NCBI GenBank assembly: GCA_947492585.1
Contig: CANLND010000003.1
Span: 124,001 to 188,000 of the forward strand
Length of the DNA: 64,000 nucleotides
Source: an uncultured Paracoccaceae bacterium
Lineage (GTDB): Bacteria > Pseudomonadota > Alphaproteobacteria > Rhodobacterales > Rhodobacteraceae
Direction: 5' to 3'
The notes beneath the pieces were generated by a model. It was not told where the DNA came from. It was given only the letters and a program-made list of their open reading frames with translations, and did no database searches. Made by a program: the position numbers and the translations under genes. Positions 44,843-56,146 of the stretch are shown in pieces; within the stretch, counting starts at the first letter, position 1, and every line of letters starts with the position of its first letter.

Positions 44843-44981
44843 GGGGTGATCCTTTCGTCAGGAAATGAAGGGGCCAGAAGAGGGGTGACATCTGTGCACC
44901 CCCTGTACGCCGCCTGTGCAGCGGGCTGGCGGATTTGGGTGTGTAGCGGGTCGAAGGAGAAACCGAGAGCGATCTCATAGG

Positions 44982-45014
44982 CCTCCCCCGGAGTATTTTT
45001 GACAAGATGAAGGA
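44982..45014 (+). repeat. Short extragenic motif of Rhodobacterales type
   Basis: The stretch CCCCCGGAGTATTTTTGACA followed by AGATGAAGGAG, 5' of lpd, matches a short sequence I recall recurring between genes throughout Rhodobacterales genomes. Only one copy is in this window, so its repeat status rests on memory. Confidence 0.5.
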
Positions 45015-45044
45015 GTGCTTGGACTCTATTCACGCTGCTTCCCG

Positions 45045-45530
45045 TCAAATTTGCGCCCGAAATTGATTGTTCTTTTCTGCACCCATGAATGAAGCGCACA
45101 GGTAGCAAGTTCCGTATGCTGCAGCAAATGGTGGTAGGAAGAATGAAACCGCGAATGCAAATGTTACAAAAAGCCATGGCCGTTCGCAAAACGCTTTCAG
45201 CAATCCCAAGTGACGTAGCAGGTCGATGTGGAAATTCCAAATCGACGCGAGTAATTCGCACGTGCCTCTTAGAACTGCAGTTACGTTGTCGCTATTCTCC
45301 GTACCATTGACCGTGTCAATAGGCCTGCCGGAGGCAGCACTATTGCAGCTCGTTTCAATGGATGAAGTTGTGTTTTGGTTATTGCCGATCAGCCATCCTA
45401 TAAAGGCCAATATAGCTGAGAGAACCCACGCGCCGTTTACAGCTGTTCCTCCTGCAGCGATGCCGATAGAGGAACCCAGAAAGAAGCCAATGAAGCCACC
45501 GGCAATGGCGAAAGCATTGCGTCTTTTCAT
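45045..45530 (-). CDS. Hypothetical membrane protein inside the odh operon, low GC
   Basis: A 161-residue protein that I do not recognise. Two hydrophobic helices at the N-terminus (about residues 9-29 and 33-50, glycine rich), a soluble middle with paired cysteines, and one or two hydrophobic stretches near residues 118-150 (LFVTFAFAVSFFLPPFAAAYG). AAGGA lies seven bases before the ATG. Two 60-base blocks counted by hand inside it (45061-45180) are 44 % GC against 58 % in a block of the neighbouring sucB, which suggests recent acquisition. Confidence 0.65.
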   Translation of the reverse strand: MKRRNAFAIAGGFIGFFLGSSIGIAAGGTAVNGAWVLSAILAFIGWLIGNNQNTTSSIETSCNSAASGRPIDTVNGTENSDNVTAVLRGTCELLASIWNFHIDLLRHLGLLKAFCERPWLFVTFAFAVSFFLPPFAAAYGTCYLCASFMGAEKNNQFRAQI

Positions 45531-45595
45531 GTTCTGTCCTTCTTTACTCGGAGACAGAGGGGACGAGTGTCCCCTCTATTTGGATTCGACGGTAG

Positions 45596-47089
45596 CTACA
45601 GATCCATCAACAGGCGGCGGGGATCTTCCAGCGCTTCTTTGACGCGGACGAGGAAAGTCACAGCACCTTTGCCATCCACGATCCGGTGGTCATACGACAG
45701 GGCCAGATACATCATTGGACGGATCACAACCTGACCGTTGATCGCCATGGGGCGGTCCTGGATCTTGTGCATGCCCAGAATGCCCGACTGTGGCGGATTC
45801 AGGATGGGCGAGGACATCAGCGAGCCATAGACACCACCGTTGGAGATGGTGAAGGTGCCACCCTGCATTTCTGCCATCGACAGTTTGCCGTCACGGGCGC
45901 GTTTGCCCTTCTCGGCAATCGCCTGTTCTATCCCGGCAAAGGACATGGCGTCGGCGTCACGGATCACCGGAACAACCAGACCGGTGGGGGTGCCTGCCGC
46001 GATGCCCATGTGCACAAAGTTTTTGTACACGATGTCGGTGTCGTCAATCTCGGCGTTGACCTCGGGCACTTCTTTCAGCGCGTGGATACAGGCCTTGGTG
46101 AAGAAGGACATAAAGCCCAGTTTCACGCCGTGTTTCTTCAGGAACAGGTCTTTGTATTCGTTGCGCAGGGCCATCACCTCGGTCATGTCGACCTCGTTAT
46201 AGGTGGTCAGCATGGCAGCGGTGTTCTGGCTGTCCTTCAGGCGCTTGGCGATGGTCTGACGCAGGCGCGTCATTTTCACGCGCTCTTCGCGGGCGGCGTC
46301 ATCTGCAGGCACAGGTGCGCGCACGGCGGCGGGCGCTGGGGCTGCTGCAGGAGCGGTGGCTGCGGCGGCAACCGCACGGGCCACGTCATCCTTCATGATG
46401 CGACCGTCGCGGCCAGTGCCTGCGACCTGGGTCGCGTTCAGACCGGCTTCGGCCATCGCTTTTTCCGCGGCTGGCGCATTGGCGATGTCTTTTGCGGCGG
46501 CGGCAGGAGCCGCAGCTGAGCTGGGCGCAGCAGCCGGGGCCGCCGCTACCGCAGCGCCTGCACCTGCCAGAACGCCGAGTTTTGCGGTGGCATCCACGGT
46601 GGTGCCTTCGGGTGCCGTGATTTCGGCCAGAACGCCTGCGGCGGGGGCGGGCACTTCAACGGACACCTTGTCTGTTTCCAGTTCACACAGCATTTCGTCT
46701 TGGGCTACGGTGTCGCCGACCTTTTTGAACCACGTCGAAACGGTGGCTTCGGAGACAGATTCGCCAAGTGTTGGCACCATCACATCTGTGGTGGCGGCCG
46801 TGGCTGGCGCGGCGGTGGGGGCGGGGGCCGCAGCAGGCGCGGCAGCTGCACCGCCTGCGGAGATCATCGCCAATAGGGCATCCACACCCACGGTGGAGCC
46901 TTCGGCCGCGACAATTTCGCCCAGAGTGCCAGCCGCGGGGGCAGGCACTTCTACGGTGACCTTGTCTGTTTCCAATTCACACAGCATTTCATCAGCCATG
47001 ATCGCGTCACCCGGTTTTTTGAACCAGGTTGCCACGGTAGCCTCTGTCACGGATTCGCCCAGCGTGGGCACGCGCACTTCGGTGGTCAT
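45596..47089 (-). CDS. sucB: 2-oxoglutarate dehydrogenase E2 (dihydrolipoyl succinyltransferase), two lipoyl domains
   Basis: A 497-residue E2 core of the 2-oxoglutarate dehydrogenase complex. Two lipoyl domains, lipoyl lysines Lys43 and Lys141 in ETDKV motifs, are joined by Ala/Pro linkers; a peripheral subunit-binding domain lies at about 206-243; the catalytic acyltransferase domain ends with HRIVDGKGA (about residue 470). E. coli SucB has only one lipoyl domain; two is the Rhodobacterales form. The two domains are nearly identical around the lysine. Twelve bases separate it from sucA. Confidence 0.95.
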   Translation of the reverse strand: MTTEVRVPTLGESVTEATVATWFKKPGDAIMADEMLCELETDKVTVEVPAPAAGTLGEIVAAEGSTVGVDALLAMISAGGAAAAPAAAPAPTAAPATAATTDVMVPTLGESVSEATVSTWFKKVGDTVAQDEMLCELETDKVSVEVPAPAAGVLAEITAPEGTTVDATAKLGVLAGAGAAVAAAPAAAPSSAAAPAAAAKDIANAPAAEKAMAEAGLNATQVAGTGRDGRIMKDDVARAVAAAATAPAAAPAPAAVRAPVPADDAAREERVKMTRLRQTIAKRLKDSQNTAAMLTTYNEVDMTEVMALRNEYKDLFLKKHGVKLGFMSFFTKACIHALKEVPEVNAEIDDTDIVYKNFVHMGIAAGTPTGLVVPVIRDADAMSFAGIEQAIAEKGKRARDGKLSMAEMQGGTFTISNGGVYGSLMSSPILNPPQSGILGMHKIQDRPMAINGQVVIRPMMYLALSYDHRIVDGKGAVTFLVRVKEALEDPRRLLMDL

Positions 47090-47101
47090 ATCTGTTGTTC
47101 C

Positions 47102-50053
47102 TCAGATGCTCAGCGCTTCGTTCACGAGCGCAGCTTGTTGGGATTTGTGTTGGCTCGCCAGACCGGTGGCTGGCGATGCAGAGGTGGCACGGCCGATATA
47201 GGTCGGACGGGTGTGTTTGGCGCCGATCCGGGTCAGCACCCATTCGATGTTGGGCTCAATAAAGGTCCAAGCGCCTTGGTTTTTGGGCTCTTCCTGACAC
47301 CAGACAACTTCGGCGCCTTTAAAGCGTTCCATTTCCTTGACCAAAGAGATGGCCGGGAAGGGGTAATACTGTTCGACCCGCATCAGGTAGATGTCGTCGA
47401 TGCCCCGCGCGTCGCGCTCTTCCAAGAGGTCGTAATAGACCTTGCCCGAGCAGAGCACCACGCGCTTGATCTTGTTGTCGGGGACCAGTTGGGTGTCGGA
47501 ATTGCCGTGCTGGGCATCATCCCACAACACCCGGTGAAAGCTGGAGCCTGTGGTGAACTCTTCGGCCTTGGACACCGCCAGTTTGTGGCGCAGCAATGAT
47601 TTTGGTGTCACCATGATCAGTGGCTTACGGAAGGTGCGGTGGATCTGTCGGCGCAGGATGTGGAAGTAGTTCGCAGGCGTTGTACAATTCGCCACGATCC
47701 AGTTGTCCTGGCCACACATTTGCAAGAACCGCTCCAGACGCGCTGAGGAGTGCTCAGGGCCCTGACCTTCGAAACCATGCGGCAGCAGCGTCACCAGACC
47801 GGACATCCGCAGCCATTTGCTCTCGCCAGAGGAAATGAACTGGTCAAACATGATCTGCGCGCCATTGGCAAAGTCGCCAAACTGGGCTTCCCACAGGGTC
47901 AGCGCATTTGGTTCGGCCAGCGAATAGCCGTATTCAAAGCCCAGAACCGCATATTCCGACAGGGCGGAATCGATCACTTCGTATTGTTCCTGACCTGACC
48001 GGATGTTGTTCAGCGGGTAATAGCGCTCTTCGGTGTCCTGATTCACAATGCCGGAATGGCGCTGTGAGAAGGTGCCGCGTGTCGCGTCCTGACCGGACAG
48101 GCGCACCGGGTAGCCTTCGGTCAGAAGGGAGCCAAAGGCCATGGCTTCGCCGGTTGCCCAGTCAAAGTTTTCGCCTGTTTCAAACATCTTGCCGCGGGCT
48201 TGCAGGACGCGATTCACGGTTTTGTGGATCGGATATCCTTCGGGCACGGACGACAGAGAAGCACCAATTTCGGCCAGCGTTTCTGGCGCGATGGCGGTTT
48301 GGCCGCGTTGGTATTCTTCGCCGCGTTTGTCCAGATGTGACCAGCGCCCGTCCAGCCAATCGGCCTTGTTGGGTTTGTAGTCCTTGCCGATCTCGAACTC
48401 TTCGTTCAGGTGCGCCTGAAAGGCGGCCTTCATGTCTTCGATTTCGCCTTCGGGGATCAGCCCATCCTTGACCAGACGTTCGGTGTACAAAGACAGGGTG
48501 GTTTTGTGACCCTTGATCTTTTTGTACATCACCGGGTTGGTGAACATCGGCTCGTCGCCTTCGTTGTGACCAAATCGGCGGTAGCAGAAGATGTCCAGAA
48601 CCACGTCTTTTTGGAACTTTTGACGGAATTCGGTCGCGACCTTTGCGGCGTGTACCACCGCTTCGGGATCGTCACCGTTGACGTGGAAAATTGGCGCTTC
48701 AACCACCAGTGCGTTGTCGGTGGGGTAGGGCGAGGAGCGCGAGAAATGCGGCGCGGTGGTGAAACCGATCTGATTGTTCACCACGATGTGCATGGTGCCG
48801 CCGGTCTTGTGACCACGCAGACCCGACAGGGCAAAACACTCCGCCACAACACCCTGACCGGCAAAAGCGGCGTCGCCGTGCAGCAGGATGGGCAGCACTT
48901 TGGTGCGGCGATCGTCGTTCTTTTGGTCCTGCTTGGCGCGGACTTTGCCCAGTACAACTGGGTTCACCGCCTCCAGGTGGGAGGGGTTGGCCGTCAGTGA
49001 CAGGTGGACGGTGTTGCCGTCAAATTCCCGGTCCGAGGACGCCCCAAGGTGATATTTCACATCGCCAGAACCATCCACGTCTTCGGGTTTGAACGAGCCG
49101 CCCTGGAATTCGTTGAAGATCGCGCGATAGGGTTTGCGCATCACGTTGGCCAGAACTGACAAACGGCCCCGGTGGGGCATGCCGATCACGATGTCTTCGA
49201 CACCCAGATTGCCACCACGTTTGATGATCTGCTCCATCGCAGGGATCAGGCTTTCGCCGCCGTCCAGACCAAAACGTTTGGTGCCCATGTATTTGACATG
49301 CAGGAATTTTTCAAAACCCTCGGCCTCAACCATTTTGTTGAGGATCGCCTTGCGGCCTTCACGGGTGAATTGGATTTCCTTGCCAAACCCTTCGATGCGT
49401 TCTTTTAGCCAGGCCGATTGCTCGGGATCGGAGATGTGCATGTATTGCAAGGCAAAGGTGCCACAATAGGTGCGTTTCACGATCTCAACGATCTGGCGCA
49501 TCGAGGCAACCTGAAGGCCCAGCACATTGTCGATAAAGATCGGACGATCCATATCCGCATCGGTGAAACCATAAGATTTTGGATCCAGCTCAGGGTGCGG
49601 CGTGGCAGCGCGCATGCCCAGCGGGTCCAGTTCGGCGGCCAAGTGGCCCCGGAACCGATACGCCCGGATCAGCATCAGGGCGCGGATCGAATCCAGTACG
49701 GCGCGTTGGATCTGTTCGTCCGACACCGATGCGCCCGTTTTGACGGCCTGCTCCTTGATCTTTTTGCCCGCAGCTTTGGTTTCGACAGGAGCGGGCCATT
49801 CACCGGTCAATGCCGCGGTCAGGTCGTCCTCGGGGGCAGGGGGCCAGTCGGGGCGCGCCCACGAGGGGCCAGCGGCCTCGGCCCTTACGTCGCCTTCCGC
49901 ATCGCCCATCTGGCGAAAAAACTCGGCCCAGGCGGCATCAACCGCATTGGGGTCGCGAGCGTATTGGGCATAAAGCTGTTCAAGATACTCGGCGTTGTGC
50001 CCCTGCATAAAGGAGGAGGCATGGAAGAGATCGTTGGGGCTTTGCTCGGTCAT
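47102..50053 (-). CDS. sucA: 2-oxoglutarate dehydrogenase E1 component
   Basis: A 983-residue thiamine-diphosphate-dependent E1 that decarboxylates 2-oxoglutarate and succinylates the E2 lipoyl group. Opens with an N-terminal E2-binding helix (LFHASSFMQGHNAEYLEQLY), then RAYRFRGHLAAELDPLG, the ThDP motif region GDAAFAGQGVVAE with VNNQIGFTT, RRFGHNEGDEP, and C-terminal QEEPKNQGAW. Full family length. First gene of the odh operon, separated from sucD by 234 bases rich in inverted repeats. Confidence 0.97.
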   Translation of the reverse strand: MTEQSPNDLFHASSFMQGHNAEYLEQLYAQYARDPNAVDAAWAEFFRQMGDAEGDVRAEAAGPSWARPDWPPAPEDDLTAALTGEWPAPVETKAAGKKIKEQAVKTGASVSDEQIQRAVLDSIRALMLIRAYRFRGHLAAELDPLGMRAATPHPELDPKSYGFTDADMDRPIFIDNVLGLQVASMRQIVEIVKRTYCGTFALQYMHISDPEQSAWLKERIEGFGKEIQFTREGRKAILNKMVEAEGFEKFLHVKYMGTKRFGLDGGESLIPAMEQIIKRGGNLGVEDIVIGMPHRGRLSVLANVMRKPYRAIFNEFQGGSFKPEDVDGSGDVKYHLGASSDREFDGNTVHLSLTANPSHLEAVNPVVLGKVRAKQDQKNDDRRTKVLPILLHGDAAFAGQGVVAECFALSGLRGHKTGGTMHIVVNNQIGFTTAPHFSRSSPYPTDNALVVEAPIFHVNGDDPEAVVHAAKVATEFRQKFQKDVVLDIFCYRRFGHNEGDEPMFTNPVMYKKIKGHKTTLSLYTERLVKDGLIPEGEIEDMKAAFQAHLNEEFEIGKDYKPNKADWLDGRWSHLDKRGEEYQRGQTAIAPETLAEIGASLSSVPEGYPIHKTVNRVLQARGKMFETGENFDWATGEAMAFGSLLTEGYPVRLSGQDATRGTFSQRHSGIVNQDTEERYYPLNNIRSGQEQYEVIDSALSEYAVLGFEYGYSLAEPNALTLWEAQFGDFANGAQIMFDQFISSGESKWLRMSGLVTLLPHGFEGQGPEHSSARLERFLQMCGQDNWIVANCTTPANYFHILRRQIHRTFRKPLIMVTPKSLLRHKLAVSKAEEFTTGSSFHRVLWDDAQHGNSDTQLVPDNKIKRVVLCSGKVYYDLLEERDARGIDDIYLMRVEQYYPFPAISLVKEMERFKGAEVVWCQEEPKNQGAWTFIEPNIEWVLTRIGAKHTRPTYIGRATSASPATGLASQHKSQQAALVNEALSI

Positions 50054-50157
50054 TTTAGTACCTCTTGTGGGTTTGGACCGTCATTATTGAGTAGAGCAGG
50101 AAGTGGCCGCAGCCAGACTGACCTATGGAGCGTTTCGGAAAGGTGAAGGCCACACCG

Positions 50158-50241
50158 GATAGCGCGGTAAATAGGGCACCCGTGCCCCATTGGCAGCGCT
50201 ATCATGCGGAATAAATGGGACAGGCGTAAAACGCCTATCCC
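50158..50241. other. Nested inverted repeats between sucD and sucA
   Basis: An outer perfect eight-base pair GATAGCGC / GCGCTATC (50158-50165, 50196-50203) encloses GGGCAC-CC-GTGCCC (50174-50187); next to it is GGGA-c-AGGCGT / ACGCCT-a-TCCC (50217-50241). On the minus strand the latter is followed by ATTTATT and lies 47 bases after sucD, so it may be a weak terminator or an mRNA processing/stability structure. Confidence 0.55.
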
Positions 50242-50287
50242 AGTCTTGCAGGCAGAGCCTGTCATTATGACAGCACCCTTGTGCCAT

Positions 50288-51172
50288 TTACTTGTCGATC
50301 GCTTTCAGCACGGCTTCGCCGAGACCAGCAGGGCTGTCGGCGACAACGATACCAGCGGATTTCATCGCTTCGATCTTGTCTTCTGCGCCACCTTTGCCAC
50401 CGGCAACAATCGCACCGGCGTGGCCCATGCGGCGGCCGGGAGGGGCTGTGCGGCCCGCGATGAAACCAGCGGTGGGCTTCCAGCGGCCTTTTTTCTTTTG
50501 CTCGGCCAGGAATTCAGCGGCTTCTTCTTCCGCCGAACCACCGATTTCACCGATCATGATGATCGATTGCGTTTCATCATCGTCCAGAAACATGTCCAAC
50601 ACGTCTATGTGCTCGGTGCCCTTGATCGGATCACCACCGATGCCCACAGCAGTGGACTGGCCCAGACCGATGTCAGAGGTCTGTTTGACCGCTTCATAGG
50701 TCAGGGTGCCGGAGCGCGACACAACACCAACCGAACCACGTTTGTGGATGTGGCCGGGCATGATGCCGATTTTGCACGCATCGGGCGTGATAACGCCGGG
50801 GCAGTTGGGGCCGATCAGGCGCGATTTGCTGTCGATCAGCGCACGCTGAACGCGCATCATGTCCAGCACCGGGATGCCTTCGGTGATGCAGATGATCAGT
50901 TCCATTTCCGCATCAATCGCTTCCAGGATAGAGTCGGCCGCAAAAGGGGGCGGGACATAGATCACGGATGCGTTGGCTTCGGTCACGTGCTTGGCTTCGT
51001 GGACCGAGTTAAAGACCGGCAGGTTCAGGTGGGATTGCCCACCTTTGCCGGGGGTCACGCCGCCGACCATCTTGGTGCCATAGGCGATGGCCTGTTCGGA
51101 GTGGAACGTGCCCTGCGAGCCGGTGAGGCCCTGACAGATCACTTTGGTGTTTTCGTCGATGAGGACTGCCAT
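50288..51172 (-). CDS. sucD: Succinate-CoA ligase subunit alpha
   Basis: A 294-residue ADP/GDP-forming succinyl-CoA synthetase alpha subunit. The CoA-binding N-terminal domain ([28 protein letters not shown]) is followed by the ligase domain; the phosphorylated active-site histidine is in [10 protein letters not shown] (about residue 246). The family's usual partner sucC should be immediately adjacent; here a secreted protein gene lies between. Confidence 0.96.
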   Translation of the reverse strand: MAVLIDENTKVICQGLTGSQGTFHSEQAIAYGTKMVGGVTPGKGGQSHLNLPVFNSVHEAKHVTEANASVIYVPPPFAADSILEAIDAEMELIICITEGIPVLDMMRVQRALIDSKSRLIGPNCPGVITPDACKIGIMPGHIHKRGSVGVVSRSGTLTYEAVKQTSDIGLGQSTAVGIGGDPIKGTEHIDVLDMFLDDDETQSIIMIGEIGGSAEEEAAEFLAEQKKKGRWKPTAGFIAGRTAPPGRRMGHAGAIVAGGKGGAEDKIEAMKSAGIVVADSPAGLGEAVLKAIDK

Positions 51173-51201
51173 GTGGGAGTCTCCTATGTTGTGGTCTCGA
51201 C

Positions 51202-51741
51202 TTAACGAGAAATCTTATGCTCAAGAGTCAAATGAAGCGCGCCGGCGGGTCCTTGTTCGGCCATGAAGTGAAAGAGCTCGAGCTGCAATTTGCGGCCTTC
51301 GCTTTCAAATTCAGCCCGCTTTCCTTCGATGTAACGCTCAGGTGCGTCATCAAATTTAGCGGGACCGATAAAGGTCGGCTTCTGGGCTCCACCTGCGATT
51401 TTTCTTAGGCGATTGAACTTTTTGGTCACGTCGCGCGCATCTAGGTCTTTGGAAACCACGTAGCAGGTGAATTTGCCTTGGTCGCCGGTGCCCCCTGTTT
51501 CGTAAGAAGGGGTACCCCGCAAACCTATGGCCATATCCTTAGCATCGTAGTGAGCGAAGATATTTCCCGCGTGGTATGCGGCTACCGCCCCATCTTCGAC
51601 GCGAGAACCATTGCCAAGCGCGAGAACCGGATCTGACAAGCAAGCTCGTTCAAAGATCTCGGCAGCACGATTTGCCAATGATTGAGCGCCTACTGGCGTT
51701 GCAGCAGCAAAAACAAAGAAAAGTGCGACGGCAGCGCGCAT
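51202..51741 (-). CDS. Hypothetical exported protein inserted between sucC and sucD
   Basis: A 179-residue protein with a signal peptide (residues 1-19, cut after VGAQ) and no membrane helix in the mature part. The body has two cysteines (ACLSDP, FTCYVV) that could form a disulfide, and a C-terminal [10 protein letters not shown] do not recognise a family. Its ATG shares a base with the sucC stop (TAATG), so it is translationally coupled to sucC and followed 29 bases later by sucD; GC is like its neighbours (57-60 % in two counted blocks), so it looks resident rather than recently gained. Confidence 0.72.
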   Translation of the reverse strand: MRAAVALFFVFAAATPVGAQSLANRAAEIFERACLSDPVLALGNGSRVEDGAVAAYHAGNIFAHYDAKDMAIGLRGTPSYETGGTGDQGKFTCYVVSKDLDARDVTKKFNRLRKIAGGAQKPTFIGPAKFDDAPERYIEGKRAEFESEGRKLQLELFHFMAEQGPAGALHLTLEHKISR

Positions 51742-52934
51742 TAGCCCTTAACCGCTTTCACGATCTTTTCAGCGCCATCCGACAGGTTGTCGGCTGCGAT
51801 CACGTCAAGACCTGAGGTGTTGATGATCTCTTTGCCAGCTTCCACATTGGTGCCTTCGAGACGGACAACCAGCGGAACCTGCAGGCCCACTTCTTTGACC
51901 GCGGCGACAACGCCTTCGGCGATCACATCACAGCGCATGATGCCACCAAAGATGTTGACCAGAATGCCTTTGACCTGTGGATCAGAGGTGATGATCTTGA
52001 ACGCTTCGGTGACTTTCTCTTTGGTGGCGCCGCCGCCAACATCCAAAAAGTTTGCAGGCTCAGCACCGTAGAGTTTGATGATGTCCATAGTGGCCATCGC
52101 CAGACCCGCACCGTTCACCATGCAGCCGATTTCACCGTCAAGCGCGATGTAATTCAGGTCGTATTTCGAGGCTTCCAGCTCTTTGCTGTCTTCTTCGGTC
52201 ACGTCGCGCAGCTCAGCCACATCAGCGTGGCGGTACATGGCGTTGCCGTCAAAGCTGACTTTGGCGTCCAGAACCTTCAGATCACCGGAGTCGGACACGA
52301 TCAGCGGGTTGATTTCCAGCATCTCCATGTCTTTGTCGTTGAACGCCTTGTACAGCTGGCCCATCAGTTTAACGCACTGTTTGACCTGCGCGCCTTCCAG
52401 ACCCAGCGAGAACGCAATACGGCGGCCGTGGTAGGGCTGGTAGCCTGTCGCGGGATCAACCGAGAAGGACAGGATTTTTTCAGGAGTTGCCTCTGCAACC
52501 TCTTCAATGTCCATGCCACCTTCGGTGGAGCAGACAAACGAGATGCGCGAGGTCTGGCGATCAACCAGCAACGCAAGATACAGTTCGGTTTCGATGCCGG
52601 AACCGGCTTCGATGTAGATGCGGTTGACCTGTTTGCCCACCGGGCCGGTCTGGTGGGTGACAAGCGTGCGACCCAGCATTTTTTTGGCTTCTTCTGCGGC
52701 TTCTTCAACCGATTTGGTCAGGCGCACACCGCCTTTTTCACCGGCGTCGGCCTCTTTGAAGGTGCCCTTGCCGCGACCGCCTGCGTGGATCTGAGCTTTG
52801 ACAACCCAAAGGGGTCCGTCCAGCTCACCTGCGGCGGTTTTGGCATCTTCGGCCTTCAGCACCACACGGCCGTCGGAAACCGGCGCGCCGTAGCTGCGAA
52901 GAAGGGCCTTGGCCTGATATTCGTGGATGTTCAT
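51741..52934 (-). CDS. sucC: Succinate-CoA ligase subunit beta
   Basis: A 397-residue ATP-grasp beta subunit of succinyl-CoA synthetase. [18 protein letters not shown] start, ATP-grasp motifs [14 protein letters not shown] and EINPLIV, and the GGGATKEKV and [12 protein letters not shown] segments of the C-terminal ligase-CoA domain. ATG 52934 begins the family; the frame is open 28 codons further upstream without similarity. Its upstream region holds the paired TGTGATCACA operator shared with sdhC. Confidence 0.96.
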   Translation of the reverse strand: MNIHEYQAKALLRSYGAPVSDGRVVLKAEDAKTAAGELDGPLWVVKAQIHAGGRGKGTFKEADAGEKGGVRLTKSVEEAAEEAKKMLGRTLVTHQTGPVGKQVNRIYIEAGSGIETELYLALLVDRQTSRISFVCSTEGGMDIEEVAEATPEKILSFSVDPATGYQPYHGRRIAFSLGLEGAQVKQCVKLMGQLYKAFNDKDMEMLEINPLIVSDSGDLKVLDAKVSFDGNAMYRHADVAELRDVTEEDSKELEASKYDLNYIALDGEIGCMVNGAGLAMATMDIIKLYGAEPANFLDVGGGATKEKVTEAFKIITSDPQVKGILVNIFGGIMRCDVIAEGVVAAVKEVGLQVPLVVRLEGTNVEAGKEIINTSGLDVIAADNLSDGAEKIVKAVKG

Positions 52935-53046
52935 TTGAAACTGTCCCGTCTGGCTGCAATTGTTCTTTGGTATTACCACTGCATACAGCCAAGGTTTAAA
53001 GGGTTTTTTGACGACCAATGCTTAAATGATGAAAGTTTTTCGGGTT

Positions 53047-53077
53047 TGTGATCACACTTCTGACGCGTGTGATCACA
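53047..53077. promoter_or_regulatory. Paired TGTGATCACA palindromes upstream of sucC
   Basis: Two perfect ten-base palindromes TGTGATCACA at 53047-53056 and 53068-53077, centres 21 bases apart, about 115 bases upstream of sucC. The same word occurs twice, 20 bases apart, upstream of sdhC. Spacing of two helical turns and self-complementarity point to a dimeric repressor or activator binding cooperatively on one DNA face. Confidence 0.6.
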
Positions 53078-53217
53078 TTTTTCAAATTTCTGTAGAAATG
53101 ATTCGTTTTGGCTGAGTAAGTACAAATTAGCAGTGTCGCGGAATGCGCGGTGGACCTGAAAATGATGGCGCTATCATTTTGGTGCGTGCTGTCACATTCA
53201 GGACGCGGTCCAAGCGT

Positions 53218-53245
53218 AAAAAAGGCGCCCTATTGGGGCGCCTTT
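53218..53245 (-). terminator. Rho-independent terminator of mdh
   Basis: Ten-base perfect stem AAAGGCGCCC / GGGCGCCTTT (53221-53230, 53236-53245) with a five-base loop, followed on the minus strand by a T tract (TTTTTT counting the arm); it lies 29 bases after the mdh stop. Confidence 0.9.
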
Positions 53246-53273
53246 CAAAATTTCACTGGTTCTTGGTGAGGCT

Positions 53274-54598
<1,325 letters not shown>

Positions 54599-54919
54599 CT
54601 ACGCGTCCGTTTCCAGTTTGGGCGCAGCTTCCGCCAGCTCTTCGTAAGATTGGCCCGATGCCACAAGGCAGGTCATGCCCGTTGGTGTGGTGACGGTGAT
54701 GGTCCAGGTGCCGGTGTCTGCGGACGCAAATGTCTCCATTACGACCCCCTGTTGACCGATGCCAATGCTTTGACGGCTTTCGCCATATTTCTCTGACAAC
54801 CGTTGTACCACGACGTCCCGCGGGGCGCAGTTGCGTCCACTGGCCTGCGCCGCAATGGGTTGGCTGATCGCCAGCAGCAGCGCCGCGCCTGACATCAACT
54901 GAGTGGTCGTTTTGAACAT
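54599..54919 (-). CDS. Small exported protein of unknown function
   Basis: A 106-residue protein with an N-terminal signal peptide (residues 1-26, cut after AQA) and two cysteines in the mature part (NCAPRDV, TCLVASG) that could pair. The DVVVQRLSEKYGESRQSIG stretch and the TWTITVTTPTGMTC strand look like a compact secreted domain that I associate with conserved Rhodobacterales hypotheticals. An eleven-C run (minus strand) follows its stop by four bases. Confidence 0.72.
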   Translation of the reverse strand: MFKTTTQLMSGAALLLAISQPIAAQASGRNCAPRDVVVQRLSEKYGESRQSIGIGQQGVVMETFASADTGTWTITVTTPTGMTCLVASGQSYEELAEAAPKLETDA

Positions 54920-55256
54920 TTTAGTACCCTTTCAACGAAGGGCCTGCCGACAGGGAGGCATGTGCCTCCCAACGCCCCGCAGCGAGCCGGTGACTGATGT
55001 TATGACGAGCCGTGCCCGTCGACGTGCGTGATGCCTGACAAGCAGGCAAAAACTAGGGGCCATGTGAATAATCGTGGCACGAACGTCCTGAAAACCGGTT
55101 AATGGAGCGGTTTTTCCTGTCGCAACGGCTCATAAATTTTTGACGGTTATACTGGGGTTTGCTTGAAATTTCTGCGCTGCGGCGAAAATCGCGTTGAAAT
55201 GTTCTGATAGAAGATATAGTAAATGCGCAAGATTATAACCCAGTGGGGGAATAAGA

Positions 55257-56111
55257 ATGGCTCCTCGGACACGTCCTTACCGTTCGGTCTTATATATTCC
55301 GGGCTCCAAGCCCCGGGCGTTGGATAAGGCGCGCAGCCTCGCAATCGACGCGATCATTTTTGATCTGGAAGATGCGGTGTCTTACGATGAAAAAGACGCT
55401 GCGCGGGCAACCCTGGCCAGTGCATTGGCTGCCGGGGGCTATGGTGAGCGGCTCAAGATTGTGCGCATCAATGGGCTGGACACAAAATGGGGCCGCGCAG
55501 ACGCTGAGGCTGCGGCCCAGATGGAGTGCGATGCTGTGCTGCTGCCCAAAGTGTCATCTGCGGCTGACATAGATGAACTGTCTGAAATCACCGGGGATTT
55601 GCCGATCTGGGCAATGATGGAAACCCCCTTGGGCATGTTGAATGCCGTGGAAATCAGCGGGCACCCTCGGTTGGAGGGTTTGGTTATGGGGACCAATGAT
55701 CTCGCCAAGGAACTTCACGTACGATTTCGGCCGGATCGTTTGCCTTTGATGTCGGGTTTGGGGCTGTGTCTTCTGGCCGCCAAAGCGCATGGGAAGGTCA
55801 TTGTGGATGGGGTCTACAACGCCTTTAAAGATCAAGACGGTCTGAAGGAGGAATGTGAGCAAGGCCGCGATATGGGCTTTGATGGCAAGACGTTGATTCA
55901 CCCCTCGCAGGTCGAGATCGCCAATGAGACTTTTGCTCCGTCACAGGATGAGCAGGATCTGGCGCGTCGACAGATCGATGCCTTTGAGGCCGCCAAAGCC
56001 GAGGGGCAGGGGGTTGCGGTTGTGGATGGCAAGATCGTTGAAAACCTGCATGTGGAAACGGCGCGTGAAATCTTGGCGAAAGCGGATGCAATCGCCGCGC
56101 TCGCGGGATAG
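55257..56111 (+). CDS. mcl2: HpcH/HpaI-family CoA ester lyase, probable (3S)-malyl-CoA thioesterase Mcl2
   Basis: A 284-residue citrate-lyase beta-like TIM-barrel protein (RSVLYIPGSKPRALDKARSLAIDAIIFDLEDAV opens it in pieces; Mg-binding Glu in MMETPLG and Asp in GTNDLAKEL). Its short length and its place beside mch and sdh match Mcl2 of Rhodobacter sphaeroides, which hydrolyses (3S)-malyl-CoA to malate in the ethylmalonyl-CoA pathway, rather than the longer lyase Mcl1. The thioesterase assignment rests on synteny from memory. A TATAGT-like -10 lies near 55217. Confidence 0.8.
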   Translation: MAPRTRPYRSVLYIPGSKPRALDKARSLAIDAIIFDLEDAVSYDEKDAARATLASALAAGGYGERLKIVRINGLDTKWGRADAEAAAQMECDAVLLPKVSSAADIDELSEITGDLPIWAMMETPLGMLNAVEISGHPRLEGLVMGTNDLAKELHVRFRPDRLPLMSGLGLCLLAAKAHGKVIVDGVYNAFKDQDGLKEECEQGRDMGFDGKTLIHPSQVEIANETFAPSQDEQDLARRQIDAFEAAKAEGQGVAVVDGKIVENLHVETAREILAKADAIAALAG

Positions 56112-56146
56112 CTGTTCGTCAGTTTAACATTCCTGCGGAGACTGAC

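Noticed and set aside
50050-50265. A 71-codon minus-strand ORF in the sucD-sucA gap
   Set aside because: Its codons fall across the palindromes, its composition is unlike the neighbours, and no recognisable protein appears.
53047-53077. CRP/FNR site reading of the TGTGATCACA pair
   Set aside because: CRP needs TGTGA-N6-TCACA and FNR TTGAT-N4-ATCAA; here the half sites abut with no spacer, so neither fits.
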